A stretch of DNA of 20,853 bases from JBFHER01 sp041584055 (lineage in GTDB: Bacteria; Bacteroidota; Bacteroidia; Bacteroidales; UBA5342). This document shows, piece after piece, positions 15,125-20,853 of this stretch (the stretch's first letter is position 1; every line of letters starts with the position of its first letter). Under the pieces are notes generated by a model. It was not told where the DNA came from and made no database searches. It saw only the letters and a list, made by a program, of their open reading frames with translations. The position numbers and the translations under genes were made by a program. Location of the stretch: assembly GCA_041584055.1 (NCBI GenBank), contig JBFHER010000038.1, forward strand, positions 1-20,853, given 5' to 3'.

Positions 15125-15864
15125 GCCAGTAACAATTTTGTTAGAATCACATTGAATAATAATATAGTGATGGTGCTATTTACAACAGCTGTGGTACTTG
15201 ATTTTCCAACATCCAGGGCACCTCCGCTGGTATAATAGCCATAATAAGAAGAAACGGATGTAATGATAAATGCAAACACCAGTGATTTAATTAAAGAATA
15301 CGTAATGTAATATGGAATAAAATAGTATTGAATCCCAAAAATATAATCAGTGGCAGTGACCGTGCCAGCCAGATGAACACACCCAATAAATCCTCCAATT
15401 ACGCCCAGAAACATGCTGAACAAAACCAAAAATGGAAAAATAAATACAAAAGCCGTAATTTTCGGAAGGATGAGATAATTTGCAGAATTAATACCCATTA
15501 TTTCAAGGGCATCAATCTGCTCTGTTACCCGCATGGTGCCAATTTCGGACGCAATGTTTGATCCAACTTTCCCGGATAAAATCAATGCTACAATGGTTGA
15601 GGCAAATTCCAGGAAAAAGGTATCTCTGGTTACTAATCCCACTGTATATCGGGGAAGCAGCGGATTTTCCATATTATAGGCTGTCTGAATAGCAATTACA
15701 GCACCAATAAAAACGGATATTATCGCAACAATGCCCATGGACTGAACACCCAATTTTTGAACTTCCCTGATGAACAGACGTCCAAACTCTTTATGTTTAT
15801 CTGGTTTGGAGAATACCTTCCCCATTAACATACCGTACTTGCCTACGTGTTCGAAAAAATTCAT
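15121..15864 (-). CDS. mlaE: MlaE-type ABC transporter permease
   Basis: A 247-residue membrane protein with about five to six helices. SMGIVAIISVFIGAVIAIQT, the ASEIGTMRVTEQIDALEIMG coupling segment (about residues 105-124) and the glycine-rich last helices are hallmarks of the MlaE/TrgB permease family. With the overlapping MlaF-type ATPase it should move phospholipid or related lipid for outer-membrane asymmetry. It has a TAATTTTG -7 box just upstream. Substrate direction in this group is debated. The MlaD, MlaB and MlaC partners are not in the window. Confidence 0.93.
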   Translation of the reverse strand: MNFFEHVGKYGMLMGKVFSKPDKHKEFGRLFIREVQKLGVQSMGIVAIISVFIGAVIAIQTAYNMENPLLPRYTVGLVTRDTFFLEFASTIVALILSGKVGSNIASEIGTMRVTEQIDALEIMGINSANYLILPKITAFVFIFPFLVLFSMFLGVIGGFIGCVHLAGTVTATDYIFGIQYYFIPYYITYSLIKSLVFAFIITSVSSYYGYYTSGGALDVGKSSTTAVVNSTITILLFNVILTKLLLA

Positions 15865-15880
15865 TCAATTAATATTTCCA

Positions 15881-15888
15881 CAAAATTA
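15881..15888 (-). promoter_or_regulatory. -7 box of the mlaEF unit
   Basis: The minus strand reads TAATTTTG, an exact TAnnTTTG match, 16 bases before the ATG at 15864. No TTG is seen at the -33 spacing. Its position in a divergent gap with no other gene supports it. Confidence 0.5.
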
Positions 15889-15970
15889 TAAAAATATAAC
15901 TGATATAAACCCGATTCGGCATAAAGACGAAAAAACAGAACGAATATTTCCTGCATCCTGATTAATTCAA

Positions 15971-15978
15971 TATTTTTA
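15971..15978 (+). promoter_or_regulatory. Possible -7 box of the PBP4 gene run
   Basis: TATTTTTA matches seven of eight positions of TAnnTTTG and is 15 bases before the ATG at 15994, the same layout as before the sugar dehydrogenase gene. It would drive the run from the PBP4 gene to the carbamoyltransferase gene. Confidence 0.4.
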
Positions 15979-15993
15979 CCAAAAACGATTTCT

Positions 15994-17412
15994 ATGACAA
16001 AAACGATAAGCTGTTTACTGTGTATTTACTTATTATTTGGATGCGGATTCACTGACAAAGGGGTCATATCACAAAACCCATTGGGTGCTGAGGATGTACT
16101 TGCTCACGCACAGGTTGGCATTTCAATTAAAAACTGTAGAACAGGAAAAACGGTAGCTGCATACAATGAAAATACAAGTCTTCATCCGGCGTCCGTACAA
16201 AAACTAATTACAACTGCAAGCGCTTTAGAGCTTCTTTCGCCTGATTTTCGGTTTGAAACAAAGCTCAAATACACCGGCACGATTAAAAATGGAGTCCTTT
16301 CCGGTAATCTGATAATCGAAGGCGGTGGCGATCCCAGTCTTGGATCTGAATATTTGCCAGACCCTTTGAATTTTATCCAGGACTGGACCAAAACACTGAA
16401 ACAACTTGACATACATACGATTAAGGGTGACATCATTGCATCTCACGGCATTTTTGATGCAACAATTCCAGGTCGTTGGGTTTGGGAAGACATTGGTAAT
16501 TATTATGGCGCCGGAGCGTATGGTTTATCTGTATATGACAATCGATATCAGATTTATTTTCGATCAACCAAACTCGGACAAAAGGCACAGATCGCCATGG
16601 TTCAACCTGAAATTCCTGGATTGAAAATCACATCTGAAGCGATAGGAAACAGAAGTAAAAATGACAGTGCATACATTTATGGGGATCCTCAAAACTATCA
16701 AAAAGTTATTAGGGGAAGTATTCCTTCAGATAAAATGGATTTTATGATCAAAGGGGCCATCCCGGAACCACCTTTGTTTCTGGCTCGACATCTTAAAGGA
16801 CATCTGGAAAATGCGGGAATCAAAATTGAAGGAACTGCTCTTGCCAGCACACAGAACATTCCTGGCAATACAGCCTACCTGACAGTGTCTCCGGATCTTC
16901 AGGAATTGGTAAGAATCATCAACACAAACAGCAACAACCAATATGCAGAGCACCTGATAAAAATGCTCTCAAGCAATGCGGACAGCAAAACAGGCATGCA
17001 AGGGATTAATGCCATCAAGGCTTTATGGGCAAACAACGGCGTTGACATTTCCGGCTTGTTTATGTTGGATGGCTCCGGGTTGGCACCTGCCAATGCTGTA
17101 AATGCTGAGCTTATAACAGATGTGCTCACATACATGCAGATAAAAAGTAATTATGGGACCATTTTCCAGGCGAGTTTACCAAAAGCAGGACTGGAAGGAT
17201 CTGTCTCCTATTTCCTGAAATCATCTGAATTAAAAGGGAAGGTATGGGCAAAAAGCGGGTCAATGGACAGAGTAAAATGCTTTGCAGGTTATTTAATGAA
17301 AGATGATACCCCCTACGCATTTGCGATTCTTGTGAATCAATTCAACGGACATTCTTATGATGTTGTTAAACTTATCGAATCATACCTTGAAACAATTTAT
17401 TCTCAACTTTAA
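15994..17412 (+). CDS. dacB: D-alanyl-D-alanine carboxypeptidase/endopeptidase, PBP4 type (S13)
   Basis: A 472-residue exported protein. The N-terminus has a hydrophobic core and LFGC, so it may be a lipoprotein with lipidated C17. The three penicilloyl-serine transferase motifs are present: S67-VQ-K70, S313-N-N315 and K420-S-G422. Between the first two lies the long insertion typical of class C PBP4/DacB (about 90-270), including EGGGDPSLGS and GRWVWEDIGNYYGAGA. The family trims the terminal D-Ala of peptidoglycan stem peptides and cuts D,D-crosslinks in the periplasm. The third motif is KSG rather than KTG, a conservative change. The next gene starts at the base after the stop codon. Confidence 0.94.
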   Translation: MTKTISCLLCIYLLFGCGFTDKGVISQNPLGAEDVLAHAQVGISIKNCRTGKTVAAYNENTSLHPASVQKLITTASALELLSPDFRFETKLKYTGTIKNGVLSGNLIIEGGGDPSLGSEYLPDPLNFIQDWTKTLKQLDIHTIKGDIIASHGIFDATIPGRWVWEDIGNYYGAGAYGLSVYDNRYQIYFRSTKLGQKAQIAMVQPEIPGLKITSEAIGNRSKNDSAYIYGDPQNYQKVIRGSIPSDKMDFMIKGAIPEPPLFLARHLKGHLENAGIKIEGTALASTQNIPGNTAYLTVSPDLQELVRIINTNSNNQYAEHLIKMLSSNADSKTGMQGINAIKALWANNGVDISGLFMLDGSGLAPANAVNAELITDVLTYMQIKSNYGTIFQASLPKAGLEGSVSYFLKSSELKGKVWAKSGSMDRVKCFAGYLMKDDTPYAFAILVNQFNGHSYDVVKLIESYLETIYSQL

Positions 17413-18384
17413 ATGATCATACGCCATTTCAGATCCAATTATTCTATCCTTAGCACATTTATTTGGCTGCTTTTTCTTGCGATTCTTAATTCAAGGGTGG
17501 AATGGGAATTCACACCAGCCGAATGTCCTTGTGCTGCATTGCAATTGATTGATTTCTTAAACGTCACCGCATTTGGAGAATTGGCTTCACTTTTCATAAT
17601 TATTTCCCTGATTGCATTTTCTTCCTACTTATTCAACAACTCTTACATTATTGATCAGTATCGATCTTTCATCCCCATGCTCATAACGGTTACCTTTTTA
17701 GGCGCGGGAAAATACATTTTCATACTGAGTCCTGCCCATTTTGGGCTCCTGTTCATTATGCTGGCCCTGCTTTCGCTTTTAAATATTGACAGTGCAGTAA
17801 AGCCTCAAAACAGCGTTACAAATGCAGCCCTTCTCTTGTCAGGTGGAAGTTTATTGAATCCTGCCCTCCTGTATTTCGTACCAGTTATCTGGATGACTGC
17901 CGGGATCTTTAAATATTTAAACCTACGCACCTTTCTTGCATCTCTGATTGGGTTGATAATTCCGTATTTACTGTTGGTCGGGATTGTGTATTTAGTGGGT
18001 GATCTCCAAAGCCTCAGCACAAATTTCGCCAACCATTTCCAGGCATTTAATTATTCTTTTGAATCGATCAATCAGGGATTTGTTGTTTTTCTTGTATGTA
18101 TTGGCGCAATTGCTTTAATGGTTCTGTCTACCCTTCGAAGTAAAACTGAACGTTTAAAAACCTACTCACGTAACGTGATTGCAGTAATCATTCTGTTTTT
18201 GCTGCTGGATATTGTCTATTTTTCATTTGGCTTAATTCCCTTACGCAGTTTCTTCATCTATAGCTCTTTTCCTCTGAGTATACTTCTTTCGATTCATTTA
18301 AACCACATCCGACCTGGAATTTCGAATGCCATCATAATCTACCTGATGATCGCTTCCTTAATCGGATTTATTGCAGAGTTTTAA
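17413..18384 (+). CDS. Polytopic membrane protein, DUF6427-like
   Basis: A 323-residue protein made almost wholly of hydrophobic helices, about eight to nine, with short loops and no signal peptide. The start MIIRHFRSNYS and helices with SLLNIDSAVK and GGSLLNPALLYFVPVIW recall the Bacteroidota-specific DUF6427 family; the name is from memory, not from a search. A cysteine pair (AECPC) lies in the first loop. No enzyme motif is visible. The ATG directly follows the PBP4 stop codon and the carbamoyltransferase ATG follows its own stop by one base, so all three are translated from one message. A role in envelope or cell-wall biology is suggested only by context. Confidence 0.85.
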   Translation: MIIRHFRSNYSILSTFIWLLFLAILNSRVEWEFTPAECPCAALQLIDFLNVTAFGELASLFIIISLIAFSSYLFNNSYIIDQYRSFIPMLITVTFLGAGKYIFILSPAHFGLLFIMLALLSLLNIDSAVKPQNSVTNAALLLSGGSLLNPALLYFVPVIWMTAGIFKYLNLRTFLASLIGLIIPYLLLVGIVYLVGDLQSLSTNFANHFQAFNYSFESINQGFVVFLVCIGAIALMVLSTLRSKTERLKTYSRNVIAVIILFLLLDIVYFSFGLIPLRSFFIYSSFPLSILLSIHLNHIRPGISNAIIIYLMIASLIGFIAEF

Positions 18385-18385
18385 C

Positions 18386-20029
18386 ATGGCAAAACCAACG
18401 GTAGGCATTTATGGCATACATGACAGTTATCCCGACGGAGACATCGCATTTGCGCATGATCACGCAATCGCCATCATGGAAAACGGCCATGTCAGTTCAT
18501 ATCTTCAATTGGAAAGACGAACACGCATCAAACATGATAATTCGATGCATTTACATGTGTTTGACTTATTGAAGGAGAAAGGTCTATCAAAGAAGGACTA
18601 TGACCTTATCTGGACAGATAATATTTTAGGCAGGAGCTTTATTTCTACTGATGGCAAAATCAGGATGGAAGCAAATTACAATGAGAAACTGTTCAACGCA
18701 CCAGAGAAAGCACGGTTCTGGAACATTGATCGTGCGCAGGATGCCTACATTATTAACCATGAGCTGGCACATATCTACAGCCAACTTCCCTTCTGTGAAA
18801 ACTTTAAAGAAAACAGTTTACTTATTCATTATGATGGCGGAGCAAGTCTTAGTAATTTTTCTGCATGGATATTTAAAGATGGGACTTTAAAGCCCGTTGA
18901 ACACCACTGGAAACTAAAGAAGCTGTCATCAATATACAATGCAAATGCACTGGTTTTTAGATTGATGAGTGCCGATTTCAAAACACAACATGGTGTCCCC
19001 GGCAAATTCATGGGCTATGCCTCCTATGGTAAAAGCAACCCTGAAATTAAGGAATGGTTATTGAATAATGATTTATTTGAATCCATTTGGAGCAGCCCTT
19101 CCGTTTTTTTTGAAAGTGCGAAGCATAATTTCGGCGTTCGCACCGAAACCTTCGATTTACAGGATCCATTTTTGCAGGATGTGGCTGCAAGCTTACAGCA
19201 GTTATGGATAGATAAACTCATTGATGAGTTGCATCGATTGCGTGGTTTAACCAAATGCAAAACCCTTTATTACAGCGGAGGATCTGCCTTGAACATTGTT
19301 GGCAACAAGGCCATCATACGCTCCGGATTATTTGAGGATATCTACATTCCACCATGTACAGAAGACAGCGGCCTTGCGCTTGGAGCCGCTTCCGCTCTTG
19401 AGTATAAAAAGAACGGTTTTATTACAAAACACTCGCCTTACCTAAATAATTGGGGCATTGAATCATATCAGACAAAAATTCATGTGCCTACGATTCGTAA
19501 AGTTGCGTCACTTATTGCCAAAGGAAAAGTAATCGGAATTTGTAATGAATACGGAGAAGTCGGACCGCGAGCACTTGGCAACAGGAGCATCGTTTCAAAA
19601 GCTGATTCAAAAGAGCTGGCTGCTTTGGTCAGCATTGAAAAGAAGAAAAGGGAATGGTTTCGGCCACTTGCCCCTATGATGCTTAATGAGGCATTCAATT
19701 ATTTCACAGGTCTCGAAGCAAATTATCTCAATAAATTCATGTTGTTGGAGCATCAAATACTTCCACATAAGCAAGAAGAAATAGCTGGAGCAGTTCATAT
19801 TGATGGCAGCGCACGAATACAAATCATACATAAGAAGGAAGACAATCCATTTATTTTTGAGCTTTTAAACATCCTTAAAACAGAGTTTAACATCCGGTCT
19901 ATAATTAACACATCTTTTAACATTAAAGGCGAACCCATTGTGCACAACCATGTTGACGCAACAAAAACAGCTAAAAACATGTCTCTTGACGCAATTGTTC
20001 TGAATGGAGTTTTGGAAAAAATAAGCTAA
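18386..20029 (+). CDS. Carbamoyltransferase, NodU/CmcH/TobZ family
   Basis: A 547-residue protein from the ATG at 18386, one base after the previous stop; an upstream TTG at 18371 would overlap that gene. The N-terminal Kae1-like domain has metal-binding histidines H12 and H125/H129 (HELAH), DGG at 150-152, the nucleotide motif YSGGSALN (296-303) and EDSGLALGA (326-334). The YrdC-like C-terminal domain, from about 345, has GPRALGNRS (393-401), WFRPLAPMM and NTSFNIKGEPIV (508-519). Members make carbamoyl-adenylate from carbamoyl phosphate and ATP and then carbamoylate a hydroxyl group of a sugar, antibiotic or Nod factor. The length is typical. No biosynthetic cluster surrounds it; its neighbours are cell-wall and membrane genes, so a glycan or peptidoglycan-linked acceptor is possible. 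The acceptor is unknown. Confidence 0.93.
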   Translation: MAKPTVGIYGIHDSYPDGDIAFAHDHAIAIMENGHVSSYLQLERRTRIKHDNSMHLHVFDLLKEKGLSKKDYDLIWTDNILGRSFISTDGKIRMEANYNEKLFNAPEKARFWNIDRAQDAYIINHELAHIYSQLPFCENFKENSLLIHYDGGASLSNFSAWIFKDGTLKPVEHHWKLKKLSSIYNANALVFRLMSADFKTQHGVPGKFMGYASYGKSNPEIKEWLLNNDLFESIWSSPSVFFESAKHNFGVRTETFDLQDPFLQDVAASLQQLWIDKLIDELHRLRGLTKCKTLYYSGGSALNIVGNKAIIRSGLFEDIYIPPCTEDSGLALGAASALEYKKNGFITKHSPYLNNWGIESYQTKIHVPTIRKVASLIAKGKVIGICNEYGEVGPRALGNRSIVSKADSKELAALVSIEKKKREWFRPLAPMMLNEAFNYFTGLEANYLNKFMLLEHQILPHKQEEIAGAVHIDGSARIQIIHKKEDNPFIFELLNILKTEFNIRSIINTSFNIKGEPIVHNHVDATKTAKNMSLDAIVLNGVLEKIS

Positions 20030-20068
20030 TTCTCTAATTTTATTATTTGAATGTAAAAACAGGTGTGT

Positions 20069-20566
20069 ATGAAAGGATTTTTTACGCTTATTTTTTCTAC
20101 AATCTCAGTCCTTCTTTTTGCGCAGCTTGAGGGTAATTTGCAAGGAGAACAAGTACCAAACTTCTCCTTTGAAAGAAGGCCCGGACAGGAAATCGAAATT
20201 TCTGCCTTACAAGGCAAAACTTTATTGATCGTATTCTTTGCAACGTGGTGTGGACCATGCAAAAAGGAAATGCCACATCTCGAAAAAGAAATATGGGATA
20301 AAATGGGAGATCGAAACGACTTTGAGCTTCTCATATTCGGACGTGAACACTGCTGGAATGACTTAAAGAGTTACAAAGAAAAATACAATTACACCATGCC
20401 TTTCTATCCCGATCCTGATCGGGCAATATTTTCAAAATTTGCAAATGCGTCAATCCCAAGATCCTATGTTGTAAATAAAAATGGAAAAATTGTTTACAGC
20501 ACCCTTGGTTTTAATGAAACCAGTTTTAAAAAGGTTGTAACAACACTGGAAAACCTCCTTCACTAA
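20069..20566 (+). CDS. TlpA-like periplasmic thioredoxin
   Basis: A 165-residue protein from the ATG at 20069; an in-frame GTG at 20063 is less likely. A signal peptide (about 1-18, ending LLFAQ) is followed by a thioredoxin fold with active site C61-GP-C64 in FFATWCGPCKKEMP, cis-proline P130 in NASIPRSYVV, and the closing GKIVYSTLGF strand. TlpA/ResA-like proteins reduce disulfides or apocytochrome c thiols in the periplasm, or act as peroxidase partners. An extra cysteine, C95, lies in GREHCWND. It follows the carbamoyltransferase gene by 39 bases and may be part of the same transcript. Its client is unknown. Cytochrome c maturation is possible, given the ten heme c sites elsewhere in the window (nine CxxCH motifs are in two proteins), but this link is speculative. 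Confidence 0.9.
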   Translation: MKGFFTLIFSTISVLLFAQLEGNLQGEQVPNFSFERRPGQEIEISALQGKTLLIVFFATWCGPCKKEMPHLEKEIWDKMGDRNDFELLIFGREHCWNDLKSYKEKYNYTMPFYPDPDRAIFSKFANASIPRSYVVNKNGKIVYSTLGFNETSFKKVVTTLENLLH

Positions 20567-20594
20567 ACAAACATTTAGCATGCCTGAGCGATCC

Positions 20595-20614
20595 GGAAGC
20601 CTTAAATGGCTTCC
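20595..20614. terminator. Hairpin after the TlpA-like gene
   Basis: GGAAGCC (20595-20601) and GGCTTCC (20608-20614) form a perfect seven-pair stem with loop TTAAAT, 28 bases after the stop at 20566. No T-run follows on either strand, so it may be a weak terminator, or a stability or recognition hairpin. Confidence 0.45.
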
Positions 20615-20709
20615 CGGAGCTGAAATACACCCTTACACTTTTTCGGAAAATAAAATTAGCATACGTGCAAAATGTTTTGTGCATATTCTCACAATGCCGT
20701 TTTTTTTTT

Positions 20710-20717
20710 TATTTTTG
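20710..20717 (+). promoter_or_regulatory. -7 box of the OsmC-family gene
   Basis: TATTTTTG matches TAnnTTTG exactly, 29 bases before the ATG at 20747. The base run of T just before it is unusual. No TTTG at exactly the -33 spacing; one occurs further up (20676-20679). Confidence 0.5.
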
Positions 20718-20746
20718 AATGGTATTTCTAATCTAAAAATCTATTC

Positions 20747-20853
20747 ATGCCGATTACAACAATTAAAGTAGACACGTCGATGAAACAAGGTTTCAAAACA
20801 GACGTAAACTGTTCCCACGCGTTTTTAATTGATCAACCAGAAGGTGCTGGTGG
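20747..20853 (+). CDS. OsmC-family protein, 5' fragment cut by window end
   Basis: The last 107 bases give an open frame from an ATG: 35 complete codons with no stop, starting MPITTIKVDTSMKQGF and going on through NCSHAFLIDQPEGAGG. The segment IDQPxxxGG followed by the window edge is the N-terminal signature of OsmC/YhfA-like proteins, which reduce organic hydroperoxides or handle reactive sulfur through two cysteines further on. Those catalytic cysteines lie outside the window, so activity cannot be judged. An exact TAnnTTTG box is placed for it. Recognition is from motif memory, on only 35 residues. Confidence 0.65.
   Translation, partial: MPITTIKVDTSMKQGFKTDVNCSHAFLIDQPEGAG

Noticed and set aside
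20580..20771. 63-codon plus-strand open frame after the TlpA-like gene
   Set aside because: It runs over a hairpin, a T-run and the -7 box of the next gene; composition is not protein-like.

Overview
The window looks like chromosomal DNA of a Bacteroidota bacterium. The signs are a low-GC, AT-rich intergenic style, start codons without clear Shine-Dalgarno sequences, several TAnnTTTG-type -7 boxes, a TonB-dependent receptor with an N-terminal CarboxypepD_reg-like domain, a fused E1 alpha/beta dehydrogenase, and a DUF6427-like membrane protein. I saw no tRNA, rRNA, CRISPR array, insertion sequence or phage gene. No stretch longer than 300 bases lacks a gene. The longest gap (about 11531-11803) is AT-rich and shows nothing I can name apart from a candidate promoter at its left edge.

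Region 1 (1-5829, minus strand) is the most interesting part. It is a six-gene operon that reads right to left: an octaheme c-type cytochrome of the octaheme tetrathionate reductase family, a four-helix cytochrome b, a single-domain rhodanese lipoprotein, a two-domain rhodanese lipoprotein, an outer-membrane porin, and a soluble exported two-domain rhodanese. It ends in a strong hairpin plus T-run terminator. All products are predicted to be in the envelope. Together they suggest a respiratory module: a porin admits an anionic substrate, cytochrome b passes quinol electrons to the octaheme enzyme, and five periplasmic rhodanese domains handle the sulfane-sulfur products. The substrate (tetrathionate, thiosulfate, polysulfide, or an N- or Se-oxyanion) is not determined by sequence.

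Region 2 (5830-6696) holds the control. A divergent Crp/Fnr-family regulator gene faces the operon. The intergenic space contains a near-perfect FNR-type operator (TTGAT-N4-ATCAT), about 41-42 bp from a TAnnTTTG promoter on the regulator side and about the same distance from a weaker promoter-like sequence on the operon side.

Region 3 (6760-10414, plus strand) is a translationally coupled pair: a cytochrome c/PQQ-type sugar dehydrogenase fusion and a TonB-dependent receptor. Region 4 (10472-15864, minus strand) holds an exported endonuclease/exonuclease/phosphatase-family protein, the fused 2-oxo acid dehydrogenase E1, and an MlaF/MlaE-type lipid ABC transporter pair. Region 5 (15994-20566, plus strand) is a compact run: PBP4-type D,D-carboxypeptidase, DUF6427-like membrane protein, NodU/CmcH-type carbamoyltransferase and TlpA-like thioredoxin. 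At the right edge (20747 to the end) the first 35 codons of an OsmC-family protein are visible behind a good -7 box.
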